Positions 21,316 through 29,662 of a stretch of 30,931 bases of DNA are shown in pieces. Under the pieces are notes generated by a model. It ran no database searches. It worked only from the letters and a program-made list of their open reading frames with translations, and was not told the origin of the DNA. The first letter of the stretch is position 1; each line of letters starts with the position of its first letter. The DNA comes from Anaerolineae bacterium (GTDB lineage Bacteria > Chloroflexota > Anaerolineae > 4572-78 > J111). The stretch lies in contig JAHDWA010000031.1 of assembly GCA_023382535.1 (NCBI GenBank), positions 82,135 to 113,065 on the forward strand. Direction: 5' to 3'. Both the position numbers and the translations under genes were made by a program.

Positions 21316-22311
21316 ATGAATACCCATCCTCCCTTTAAAGTTCAGGTGATTGGCCATGAGTGGGCGCTGGAGTTATTAGAACGGCAGCACACCGCCGGAC
21401 GCATCCCTCAGGCCTTGCTGCTGACCGGCCCGCCCTATGTGGGCAAAAGTACCGTCGCTCGGTTTTTGGCCCAGCGTCTCAACTGCCAGGGGACGCCCCA
21501 GCCGTGCGGCCAGTGCGCCTCGTGCCGCAAGATTATCAGCGGCAATCACCCCGACGTGCGCATCTTCGACAGCGATGACCAGGCCCTTAAAATTGACGAC
21601 ATCCGAAATCTGCAGCGCGAGCTGTCTCTCTCGCCCCATGAGGGCCAATACCGGGTGGTGGTGCTGTGCAATTTTGAACGGGCCACCCAGAGCGCGGCCA
21701 ATGCCCTGCTCAAAACCCTGGAAGAGCCGGCTTCCCAGGTGGTGCTGGTGCTGACCGCCACCGACCCCAGTGTGCTGCTGCCGACCATTGTTTCGCGCTG
21801 CCAAATGCTGGCTCTGCGGCCTCTATCCAACCCAACGGTCGCCCAGGCATTGCAAGATTATTGGCAGGCCACACCGGAGCAGGCCGAGCTGCTGGCTCAA
21901 CTGGCAGCCGGCCGCCTCGGTTGGGCGGTCAAAGCTCTAACTGATCAAGAACTCCTGGCCCGGCGCGAGCGTTATTTACAGGAAATGGTCGAGTTGTTAG
22001 AGGCGCGTCGCGCCGAGCGGCTGGCCTACGCCCAGCAGCTCAGCCGGGATGGGGCCATGCTCAGGGAAGTGCTGACTCTCTGGCTGACCATCTGGCGCGA
22101 CCTGCTCTTGTTGCAAAGTGGCGCAGCCCAGACTAAAATTATGAATCTGGATTGGCGAGACCGGCTGCAAGCTCTGGCGCGCCGCAGCAGTTTGACCCAG
22201 GCCAGCGAGATGGTTGCTTGCCTGCGGACGGCATTGATCAACCTGGAACGGAATGTCAATCCCAGGCTTAATTTGGAAGTGTTGCTGTTAAAATTACCAA
22301 GTAGCAGGTAA
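21316..22311 (+). CDS. holB: DNA polymerase III delta' subunit
   Basis: The 331-residue clamp-loader subunit has a P-loop GPPYVGKST (38-46) and a zinc module with C57, C64, C67 and C70 (CX6CX2CX2C). It also has VVVLCNFERATQSAANALLKTLEEP and sensor motif TIVSRCQ. The E. coli delta' has lost its P-loop, while this one retains a good Walker A, as in many other bacteria. It acts in the clamp-loader complex during replication. The last codons (SSR) and the stop lie inside a repeat array. The downstream ricT is a known neighbour of holB in Firmicutes. Confidence 0.92.
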   Translation: MNTHPPFKVQVIGHEWALELLERQHTAGRIPQALLLTGPPYVGKSTVARFLAQRLNCQGTPQPCGQCASCRKIISGNHPDVRIFDSDDQALKIDDIRNLQRELSLSPHEGQYRVVVLCNFERATQSAANALLKTLEEPASQVVLVLTATDPSVLLPTIVSRCQMLALRPLSNPTVAQALQDYWQATPEQAELLAQLAAGRLGWAVKALTDQELLARRERYLQEMVELLEARRAERLAYAQQLSRDGAMLREVLTLWLTIWRDLLLLQSGAAQTKIMNLDWRDRLQALARRSSLTQASEMVACLRTALINLERNVNPRLNLEVLLLKLPSSR

Positions 22312-22378
22312 CAGGGTAGCAAAGTAGCAAGTCGCAGGTAGCAGTAGTGCTGTCTGCTGCCTGGCGACCCTGTTACCT
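22301..22378. repeat. Inverted ~8-nt tandem array at the holB stop
   Basis: Degenerate octamers of type AGCAAAGT/AACAGGGT (22301-22344) are mirrored by CTGGCGACCCTGTTACC-like units (about 22355-22378). The same unit family recurs inverted at 30829-30876. The holB stop codon falls within the array. Confidence 0.75.
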
Positions 22379-22401
22379 TGACTTTTATGATAGAGGTTAA
22401 G

Positions 22402-23289
22402 ATGCCCCTTGTTGTTGGAGTTAGATTTAAACCGGTAACGAAAATATACTATTTTGACCCGCTGCCTTTTGAGCATTTCAACCTTGAGGATCGGGTGATT
22501 GTCGAAACTTCGCGTGGTATCGAATTGGGGATAGTGGCCATGGCGACCCGTGAAGTACCCAAGAGCGAAATCAAAAGTAAGCTCAAGCGGGTGATGCGCC
22601 CGGCCACGCCGGTGGATTTGCTGCAGGCCGAACATTTTAAGGCCCAGGAGCCGGTAGCCCTGGAAAAATGTGAGGAACTGGTCAGAGCGATGCAGATACC
22701 GATTAAAGTGCTCCAGGCCGAGTACAGTTTTGATGGATCACGGCTGCTGTTCGCGTTTGTCTCGGAACAGCGCGTGGATTTTAGAGACCTGGTCAAAGAA
22801 CTAGCTCGTTCCCTGCGGACACGGATCGAGATGAAACAGGTCGGCGCGCGCGATGAAACCAAGATCTTGGATGGGTATGGCCGCTGCGGCCGCCGGCTGT
22901 GCTGCTCGAGCTGGCTGACCGACTTCCACCCGGTTTCCATTCGGATGGCCAAACTCCAGGGCTTGCCCCTGGCCCCGGCGGAAATATCGGGACTGTGCGG
23001 GCGCTTGCTGTGCTGCCTGGCTTATGAAGATGAGATGTACGCCGAAATGAAAAAAGAGCTGCCCAAAGTTGGCAGCCAGGTCAAAACCACCCAGGGCGCG
23101 ATGGCTACTGTGCGCGGGCTGAATATCATTAAAGAAGCTTGCATCCTGGAAATGGAAGGCAGCGACACCTACGTGGAAGTCAGCGCGGCCGAAATCCAGG
23201 TGCTCCAGGGCGACGGAAAAGCCAGGGAGAAACAAGGCGGCGGCCAGCCGCCGGCCAACACGCCCAAAGAAGAAGAGAATGAGGACTAA
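22402..23289 (+). CDS. ricT: PSP1-domain protein RicT (YaaT)
   Basis: The start ATG 22402 (MPLVVGVRFKP) follows AGAGG; an ATG at 22387 is possible. The protein of 295 residues has VRFKPVTKIYYFDPLPF and the PSP1 core with IPIKVLQAEYSFDGSRLLFAFVSEQRVDFRDLVKELA. It then has the conserved cysteine set in GRCGRRLCCSSWL and GLCGRLLCCLAYE. In Bacillus, RicT joins RicA and RicF in the Y-complex, which binds Fe-S clusters and guides RNase Y processing. The holB-yaaT order is conserved there. RicA and RicF genes are not in this window. The C-terminal tail is charged and low-complexity. It overlaps the peptidase start by 11 bases. Confidence 0.88.
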   Translation: MPLVVGVRFKPVTKIYYFDPLPFEHFNLEDRVIVETSRGIELGIVAMATREVPKSEIKSKLKRVMRPATPVDLLQAEHFKAQEPVALEKCEELVRAMQIPIKVLQAEYSFDGSRLLFAFVSEQRVDFRDLVKELARSLRTRIEMKQVGARDETKILDGYGRCGRRLCCSSWLTDFHPVSIRMAKLQGLPLAPAEISGLCGRLLCCLAYEDEMYAEMKKELPKVGSQVKTTQGAMATVRGLNIIKEACILEMEGSDTYVEVSAAEIQVLQGDGKAREKQGGGQPPANTPKEEENED

Positions 23290-24409
23290 ATCTAATCGTC
23301 TACCTGGGTGGGTCCCTCCCGTTATAATTTTGGCCGGCGTGACTCTGCTGAGCGCCGGCATTATCGTTTTTTTGACCTCGCGTCCTGAGTATTCAGTCGC
23401 CGCCATCCCCGCGACTCCAACCCCAACCCAGGCGGCTGTGCCGACGCCTACCCAAACACCCATGCCGGCGATTGCGGCGTCTCTCAATTCTCCCCCGCCA
23501 ACGCCGGTCACAGCCTCTCCTCTCCCCACGCCGATAACCACCTTGCCTCTACCCACTCCCGCCGCCTCTGAGCCAACTTTAGTTTCAACAGTGGCAGCAA
23601 CCTCAGACTCAGCCTTAATCTTTGACGGCGATACTGCCTACCAGTACGTTCTGGGACAGACGGCCCTCGGCCCCCGCCCCACCGGCAGCGAGGCCGGCTG
23701 GGCCACCGGCGATTACATCATCGCCGCCTTGGAGCAGCAGGGCTGGGCCGTCGAGACCCAGGAGTTCCTTTTTATGGGCGTTAAAGGCCGCAACATTGTC
23801 GGCAAAAGAGGCAGCGGGCCAATTATTATTCTGGGCGCGCATTACGATACCCGCCCCGCCGCCGATAAAGACCCCGACCCGGCCAGGCAGAGCGAATGGA
23901 TCGAGGGGGCCAATGATGGGGCCAGCGGGGTGGCCGTGCTGCTGGAGCTGGCCCGTGTGCTGGAAGCCGACCAGCTCAAAAACGAAGTCTGGCTGACTTT
24001 TTTCGATGCCGAGGATCGGGGTAATCTGGATGGCTGGCCTTATTCGGTGGGCGCGCGGCACATGGCCGGGAACTTGACCGCCAACCCCCAGAGTATGGTC
24101 TTAGTAGATATGGTTGGCGATGCCGACCAGAATATCTTTTTTGAAAAAAACTCAAATGAACTTCTCAGCCAGGAAATCTGGGCGATTGCCGCTGAATTAG
24201 GCTATCAGGCCCAATTCATCCCCCAACCCAAGTATGCCATGATTGATGATCACGTCCCCTTTTTAGAACGCGGCATCCCGGCCGTGGATATTATTGACTT
24301 TGACTTTCCCTACCATCACACCACCGCCGATACCGCCGACAAGGTCGCGCCCGCAAGCCTGGAGCGGGTCGGGCGGACACTGGAAGTCTGGCTGGAAGAG
24401 AAGCAGTAA
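23279..24409 (+). CDS. M28-family metallopeptidase, glutaminyl-cyclase-like
   Basis: The 376-residue protein has an N-terminal membrane anchor (about 12-34), a Pro/Thr linker (44-100) and an M28 catalytic domain. The zinc ligand set is visible: H188 (GAHYDT), D213 (EGANDGASG), E245 (FFDAEDRG), D277 (VDMVGD) and H346/H347 (YHHTTADT). FFDAEDRG followed by SVGARHMA, and DDHVPFLERGIPAV, resemble the glutaminyl-peptide cyclotransferase branch. It should act outside the membrane, on peptides or N-terminal Gln residues. ATG 23279 overlaps ricT by 11 bases, so translation may be coupled. Confidence 0.88.
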   Translation: MRTKSNRLPGWVPPVIILAGVTLLSAGIIVFLTSRPEYSVAAIPATPTPTQAAVPTPTQTPMPAIAASLNSPPPTPVTASPLPTPITTLPLPTPAASEPTLVSTVAATSDSALIFDGDTAYQYVLGQTALGPRPTGSEAGWATGDYIIAALEQQGWAVETQEFLFMGVKGRNIVGKRGSGPIIILGAHYDTRPAADKDPDPARQSEWIEGANDGASGVAVLLELARVLEADQLKNEVWLTFFDAEDRGNLDGWPYSVGARHMAGNLTANPQSMVLVDMVGDADQNIFFEKNSNELLSQEIWAIAAELGYQAQFIPQPKYAMIDDHVPFLERGIPAVDIIDFDFPYHHTTADTADKVAPASLERVGRTLEVWLEEKQ

Positions 24410-24413
24410 CGGC

Positions 24414-24456
24414 TGCCCCCTATTGATTGCAGACCGCCCTAATCTTATAGGGGGCA
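24414..24456. terminator. Hairpin between convergent peptidase and kinase genes
   Basis: TGCCCCCTAT (24414-24423) pairs perfectly with 24447-24456 over a 23-nt loop. One arm overlaps the stop codon of the giant kinase (24445-24447). There is no T-run, so it may act as a bidirectional barrier. Confidence 0.5.
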
Positions 24457-27400
24457 GGTCAGGGTCTTATCCATAATTCCATACTGCTCCCGCTCCTTAT
24501 CGGTGAAATCGCGGGGCAGGCGGCTGCAGACATAGGCGATGGTATCGTGATAATCGGCATCCCAGATGCGGACCGTCCGGTCGCTGCTGCCGGTGATGAT
24601 GGTGCGACCGTCAGGCGAGAAGACGACGCTATGCACCGCGCCGCTGTGACCGATAAAGCGGCGCACTTCCCGGCCGGTCGCCACGTCCCACAGCCGGGCA
24701 GTGCGGTCGGCGCTGGCGGTCACCAGGTATTTGCCATCGGGTGAGAAGTTGGCCTCATACACCGTATCGGTGTGGCCGATGAACTGGCGGAGTTTCTGGC
24801 CACTTTGAACATCCCACAACTCGGCCATTTTATCCACCCCGGCGGTGACAATGGTCTTGCCGTCGGGGGCATAGGCTGCCGCCATCAAAATGTCAGCCGC
24901 TTCAAAAAGCCGGGCCGGCTCGAAGGTGCGGGCGTCCCACAGTTGGGCAGTGTGGTCGAAGCTGCTGGTCAGGAAATAGCGGCCGTCGGGCGAAAAGGTA
25001 AGGCTGTGAAGACCCCGTGTATTCACCTTACTGAAATGCAGTTGCTCCCCGGTCCGGGCGTCCCACACCTTCACCGAAGGGTCAGCGTCATCGCCGGTGG
25101 TGACGATGATGCGTTTATCGGGCGATAAGGCCAAGCCGTAGACCGTGTTGGTATGGGCTACGAATTGGCGCAGCTCCCGGCCGGTGGCGACATCCCACAG
25201 CCGCACCGTTTTATCAAAGCCGGAAGTAAGGATAGTTTGACTGTCAGGTGAAAAGGTCACGTAATGGACGCCGGCCGTATGACCCCGCAGTACATGCACC
25301 AACTCGTGAGTGCGAGCATCCCATAGCCGGGCGGTTCTGTCGTTGCTGCCGGTCGTCAGGATGTATCGGCCGTCGGGCGAGAATCTGGTATAGTGTACGG
25401 TATCGCCGTGGCCCAGCAGCAGGCGGGAGTCGACCGTGGCTCGGAGGTCCCACAGCCGAGCCGACCGGTCGTCGCCCCCGCTGAGGGCATAGCGACCGTC
25501 GGCGGAAACGGCGACCGCTTGCACAAAACTCTCGTGGCTGTGGAAACGCCGCACTTCCTCGCCAGTCTGGGCATCCCACAGCCAGACCGTCCGGTCATCG
25601 CTGGCGGCCAGAATAGTTTTGCCGTCAGGCGCGTAAGCGACTTCTTTGATAAACTCCCTGGAACCCACGAACTGGCGTATTTCCCGGCCGGTTTCGATGT
25701 CCCACAGCCGGACCGACTTGTCGTAACTACCAGTTACAATATAGCGATCATCGGGCGAGAAGGCCACCCCTGTGACCGCCTCAGTATGGCCGGTAAAGGC
25801 CCGGATTTCCAGGCCAGTCTCGACGTCCCACAGGCGGGCGGTTCGGTCGTTGCTGCTGGTCAAAATAGTTTTGCCATCAGGGGCAAAGGCGACACCATTG
25901 ATTAATTCGGTATGCCCGGTAAAGGTGCGGATTTCCTGGCCGGTCTCGGCATCCCACAGCCGGGCGGTTTTGTCGGCGCTGCCGGTCAAGATAGTTTTGC
26001 CGTTGGGGGCGAAGGCAACCGCGTTGATGCCTTCGGTATGGCCGGTGTAAGTAAGCACTGCCTGACCGGTCTTGACATCCCACAAGCGGGCGGTTTTATC
26101 AAGGCTGCCCGTGAGCACATACTGGCCATCGGGCGACAAGGTCACACTTTTCACCCCCGCAGTATGCCCGGTGTAGGTGATCACGGCCTGACCGGTTTGA
26201 ATGTCCCACAGCCGGGCCGTCTTGTCGTTGCTGCCGGTGAGTACATAGGTGCCATCCGGCGAGAAGGCGACGTCATTCAGCCAGTCGGCGTGACCGAGGA
26301 ATATACGACGAGGGAATTCCAGCGTCGCGGCCTCGGCCAGGGCGGCATCCCCTTGAGGCGAGTACTGCATATTGATGGAATGGAGACTGAGGAGAGCAGT
26401 CAGTTCGGCGTTGCCGCGCTCCTGGTACAGGGCATGAGCCTCGGCAGCCAGGCGTTGCACTTCGGCCCGGCCAAAGTTAGCCTCGGCCTCAGCCTGGGCA
26501 GTGGCCCGCTGCATGGCTTCGGCCTGGGCCATTTGCCGCTGGGTTTCGGCTTCGGCTTGGGCAGTGGCCCGCGAGTTCGCCTCGGCCAGGGCGGCTTGCT
26601 CGTTTTGGCTGGCCTGCCGGCCAAACATCACGGCCATGACTGCCAGTATCCCGGCGACAATGAACGCCACCGTTAAAAAGACAGCTCGCCGGCGTAGTTG
26701 GTTGGCCGCCCGCGTTTGTTCCTCGGCCCGCTGTTTCTCCGTCTCGGCCAGTTTTTGGGCCGTTTCCAGCTCGCGCTGCCGCCGCGCTTCCTCCTCCGCC
26801 CGGCGCGCCTCGCGGTCGGCCAGGCTAGCGTCGAGGAACGCTCGCTCATCAGGTGTCAGGGCCAGGGTTGTCGTCCCGGCCCAGGCGGCAAATTGATCCA
26901 GCCGCGTGCCGCGCAGCAAAAAGCTGGCATCCTGCCCTGACCCGCGCCACTCGGCGGCAACTATCGCCAGGAGGCGCTGCATGCGGATGTCATTCCGGCT
27001 GGCATCGAGCCACTCCCGCAGCCGGCCCCACTCCCGCAGCAAGGCTTCGTGGGCTACCTCAACCGTTGGGCCACGGGTGATGGGATCATGGTCGAAGGAG
27101 AGGAGACGGTGCTTGCCGAAGAGGTCAATGACTTGACTGATGACCGCCGCACCCCCACCCCAGCCCTCCCCCTCTGAGGGGGAGGGAGAAGAAGGATCCC
27201 CTCCCCCTCGCAGGGGGAGGGTTAGGGAGGGGATCGAGTCTCCGCTCAACGCTTCCACCTCTGCTCGCAGCACTCTTCGTCTTGTATCCTCCGTGCCCTC
27301 GCCGAGCGTCACCAGGCGCAGGAACAACTGGCGGGCGGCTTCCTGGCCGGCGGCGTCCAGTCCGGCATAGAGGTCATCAGCCCGGCGAGCCAGAGCGCCT

Positions 27401-29436
27401 GTCACCCCGCCGATAGATTGATAAGCTTGTTTGGTCAGCATGGGCAGGCCAGCCCCGTTTCCATCCCCGGCTGAACGCTCGAACAGTTCAGTCAGGGCGT
27501 ATTGCAGCAGCGGCAGCGCGCCCGGTTCAGCGCCCACGTCGCGGCTGATGGTCTCGACCAGCCCCGGTTCCAGGGCCAGGCCAATCCGTCGGGCCGGGCC
27601 GGTAATGGCCTGCTCCAACTCCTCTGGAGCCAGGGGCAGGACAAATTCGGCTCGCTGGCGTAATAACTCGCCAAACTCGACGTATTGCAGGGGCCGGTCC
27701 ATAAAATCGGCCCGCAGGGTGACCACCAGCCGCAGCCGGCTGCGGGGATCGAGCACGGCGGTCACCAGGCTGTCCAGGAAGTGACGGCGGCTATCCTCGT
27801 CGCTGACCAGGGTAAAGAGTTCCTCAAACTGGTCAATCACGAGGACCAGTTCAATGGACTCATCGGCCGGCAGGACGCGCCGGACGGCTCGCAGCAGGCC
27901 TCGTTCGTCTTGACGAAGCTGGGCCAGTAGGCTGTCGGGCGGGTTGACGGCGATGCGCAGCAAGGCCGCTTCTAACTCTTCCCAGGGATGGGTCCCCGGC
28001 AGCATTTCGACCACAAACCACCGGTCCGAATTCGGCAGTCCGCCCTGGCGTAGCGCCGGGACCAACCCGGCCCGGACCACCGAGGATTTGCCGCTGCCGC
28101 TCGGCCCGACCACGGCCAGGAAACGGGCCAACTCTTGACCCATAACCGGAGCGGCCGGGTCGCCAATCTCGCTCATCCGGCGCAGCAACTCCTGGATGAG
28201 CGTCTCCCGGCCAAAAAAGTCGGCGGCGTCGGCTTCGGTGAAGGCCCGCAGACCTTTGTAGGGGTTGGTTAAATCCAGCAGGGGGGCAGGGGTGATTTCT
28301 GCTCCCCTGCTCCTCTGCTCCCCTGCTAAAGCATGGCGGAAATCTGCCAGCAAATCTAACACATCAGGATACCGCTCGGCCTGGTCTTTGGCAGTGGCTT
28401 TTTGGATCACCGGATCAAGCGCGGGGGGCAGGCCCTGGACATGGGCCGCCAGAGGGGGCACCCTCTCGTTGAGATGCTGCTGGATGAGGAAGATCGGACT
28501 GGGGCTGTCAAAGGGTTTGCAGCCGGTCAGCAGTTCGTAAAGCATGATCCCCAGGCAGTAAATATCGGTTTGGGGGCGGACCGGCTCGGCCATAATCTGT
28601 TCCGGGGAGAAGTAGGCCGGGGAGCCGATGACGACGCCGGGCTGGGTCACGTCGGCCAGGTTGGGATTACCCAGGTTCTTGGCAATACCGAAATCGGCCA
28701 GGTAGGCGTTGCCGTGCTCGTCGCGCAGGACGTTGGCCGGCTTGAGGTCACGGTGAATGATACCCATCTGATGAGCGGTGTGCAGGGCCGCACCGATTTG
28801 GTCCAGGATTTGGTGAATGGTGGGCAAGGGCAGCGGGCCGTTTTGGAGCGCGGTGTGGAGGCTGCCGCCGCGCAGCAGGCGCATGATCAGGTAGGCTACA
28901 CCCGGCTCGCGCCAGTAGTCGTACAGGGGGACGATATGAGGATGTTCTAGCCGGGCGACCAGTTGGGCCTCAGCCTCAAAGCGGCGGATAAAATCGGGGT
29001 GGTCGGCATACTGGGGCAGGATGATTTTGATGGCGACCTCTCGCTCAACCAAGGGTTGTACCGCCCGGTAAACCACGCCATAGCCGCCGGTGCCCAGCCG
29101 CTCACCCAGGGCATAGCCTCGAATGGCCCGGCCACTGAGGTCTTCCAGGCCAATTTCTTCCGGCAATACTGGTGGAGTTGGTAAAGGGGAAGGGGAAGGT
29201 TCGGCAGGTGAGGCCGTACGGGCCAGGCGGATGAAAGTGGCTCGCTCCTCCAGCGGGATACCTAGAGCCATCGCCAGCCGCTCGGCAATCTGCTGCGAGG
29301 GCCGGAGCGTCCCGGCCTCAATCCGGCGAATGGTGATGACCGCGCAGCCCACTCGCCGGCCCAACTCCGCCTGGGTCAGATCATGCAGGCGGCGGTGTTC
29401 GCGGACAATAGTTCCGAAGGCCAATTCCTGGTTCAT
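24445..29436 (-). CDS. XRE-Ser/Thr kinase-STAND ATPase-WD40 giant protein
   Basis: This 1,663-residue protein has an XRE helix-turn-helix (1-65) and a complete Hanks kinase (106-370; GTGGYGVV, K137, HRD D230, DFG D248, APE-like SPEQ). An nSTAND1-type ATPase follows (391-840; Walker A GPSGSGKSS at 444-452, Walker B VLVIDQFEELF), then a charged coiled coil (870-912), one membrane segment (about 919-938) and an AQAEAE-rich coil (945-1005). Fourteen WD40 repeats (about 1047-1640) could form two seven-bladed propellers. The propellers should lie outside the membrane and the kinase and HTH inside. Such proteins act as signalling hubs, sometimes in defence. Two repeat insertions lie in frame, at residues about 371-389 and 735-762. 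GGGGGAG lies just before the ATG. Confidence 0.93.
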   Translation of the reverse strand: MNQELAFGTIVREHRRLHDLTQAELGRRVGCAVITIRRIEAGTLRPSQQIAERLAMALGIPLEERATFIRLARTASPAEPSPSPLPTPPVLPEEIGLEDLSGRAIRGYALGERLGTGGYGVVYRAVQPLVEREVAIKIILPQYADHPDFIRRFEAEAQLVARLEHPHIVPLYDYWREPGVAYLIMRLLRGGSLHTALQNGPLPLPTIHQILDQIGAALHTAHQMGIIHRDLKPANVLRDEHGNAYLADFGIAKNLGNPNLADVTQPGVVIGSPAYFSPEQIMAEPVRPQTDIYCLGIMLYELLTGCKPFDSPSPIFLIQQHLNERVPPLAAHVQGLPPALDPVIQKATAKDQAERYPDVLDLLADFRHALAGEQRSRGAEITPAPLLDLTNPYKGLRAFTEADAADFFGRETLIQELLRRMSEIGDPAAPVMGQELARFLAVVGPSGSGKSSVVRAGLVPALRQGGLPNSDRWFVVEMLPGTHPWEELEAALLRIAVNPPDSLLAQLRQDERGLLRAVRRVLPADESIELVLVIDQFEELFTLVSDEDSRRHFLDSLVTAVLDPRSRLRLVVTLRADFMDRPLQYVEFGELLRQRAEFVLPLAPEELEQAITGPARRIGLALEPGLVETISRDVGAEPGALPLLQYALTELFERSAGDGNGAGLPMLTKQAYQSIGGVTGALARRADDLYAGLDAAGQEAARQLFLRLVTLGEGTEDTRRRVLRAEVEALSGDSIPSLTLPLRGGGDPSSPSPSEGEGWGGGAAVISQVIDLFGKHRLLSFDHDPITRGPTVEVAHEALLREWGRLREWLDASRNDIRMQRLLAIVAAEWRGSGQDASFLLRGTRLDQFAAWAGTTTLALTPDERAFLDASLADREARRAEEEARRQRELETAQKLAETEKQRAEEQTRAANQLRRRAVFLTVAFIVAGILAVMAVMFGRQASQNEQAALAEANSRATAQAEAETQRQMAQAEAMQRATAQAEAEANFGRAEVQRLAAEAHALYQERGNAELTALLSLHSINMQYSPQGDAALAEAATLEFPRRIFLGHADWLNDVAFSPDGTYVLTGSNDKTARLWDIQTGQAVITYTGHTAGVKSVTLSPDGQYVLTGSLDKTARLWDVKTGQAVLTYTGHTEGINAVAFAPNGKTILTGSADKTARLWDAETGQEIRTFTGHTELINGVAFAPDGKTILTSSNDRTARLWDVETGLEIRAFTGHTEAVTGVAFSPDDRYIVTGSYDKSVRLWDIETGREIRQFVGSREFIKEVAYAPDGKTILAASDDRTVWLWDAQTGEEVRRFHSHESFVQAVAVSADGRYALSGGDDRSARLWDLRATVDSRLLLGHGDTVHYTRFSPDGRYILTTGSNDRTARLWDARTHELVHVLRGHTAGVHYVTFSPDSQTILTSGFDKTVRLWDVATGRELRQFVAHTNTVYGLALSPDKRIIVTTGDDADPSVKVWDARTGEQLHFSKVNTRGLHSLTFSPDGRYFLTSSFDHTAQLWDARTFEPARLFEAADILMAAAYAPDGKTIVTAGVDKMAELWDVQSGQKLRQFIGHTDTVYEANFSPDGKYLVTASADRTARLWDVATGREVRRFIGHSGAVHSVVFSPDGRTIITGSSDRTVRIWDADYHDTIAYVCSRLPRDFTDKEREQYGIMDKTLTCPL
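27151..27236. repeat. Tandem GC-rich palindrome inserted in frame in the kinase gene
   Basis: Two 23-nt palindromes with CCCTCCCCCT arms (27164-27186 and 27199-27221) lie inside the STAND region and encode residues about 735-762 (IPSLTLPLRGGGD...SEGEGWGGG). This low-complexity string interrupts the expected run from EALSGD to ISQVIDLFGKHRLL. The same protein-like string is common where REP elements are translated in other genomes (recall). Confidence 0.85.
28270..28330. repeat. Inverted AGCAGGGG octamer array in the kinase-STAND linker
   Basis: On the minus strand about four AGCAGGGG-like octamers are followed by inverted CCCCTG-type units. They encode residues about 370-389 (AGEQRSRGAEITPAPLLDL), exactly between the kinase and STAND domains. 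The frame is kept. Confidence 0.7.
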
Positions 29437-29457
29437 AGCTCCCCCTTAACCAGATTT

Positions 29458-29535
29458 ACGATTTACGATTTAAGACTGTCCTGTTCACCTAAGAGAAGGG
29501 GCCTAAATTCAAGGCCCAAAATCTAAAATCAATTA
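29458..29535. repeat. GATTTAC heptamer array upstream of kinase gene
   Basis: Three GATTTAC-type heptamers (about 29458-29477) are mirrored by AAAATCT/AAAATCA units (about 29517-29530). Between them is a GGGCCT...AAGGCCC inverted repeat. Confidence 0.5.
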
Positions 29536-29570
29536 TTAGCACATTTTGGGTTAGCTGACAAGGGGTTTAG

Positions 29571-29599
29571 TATAGTGGTATCACTTTTTGTATCACTTT
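29571..29599. promoter_or_regulatory. Divergent promoter region with GTATCACTTT direct repeats
   Basis: GTATCACTTT occurs twice (29578-29587 and 29590-29599), 12 bases apart. A TATAGT (29571-29576) on the plus strand overlaps TATACT on the minus strand. The repeats sit at the likely start of the plus transcript and could bind the HTH of the adjacent kinase protein; that link is inference. Confidence 0.45.
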
Positions 29600-29662
29600 A
29601 GGGCGGCGCTTAAAATAAGAGGCAAATTATCAGGTAATTAGACTAACCTGACTGTTTGGACA

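Noticed and set aside
25244..25598. Several short frames in the WD40 region
   Set aside because: They are out-of-frame or antisense readings of the repeated WD40 DNA.
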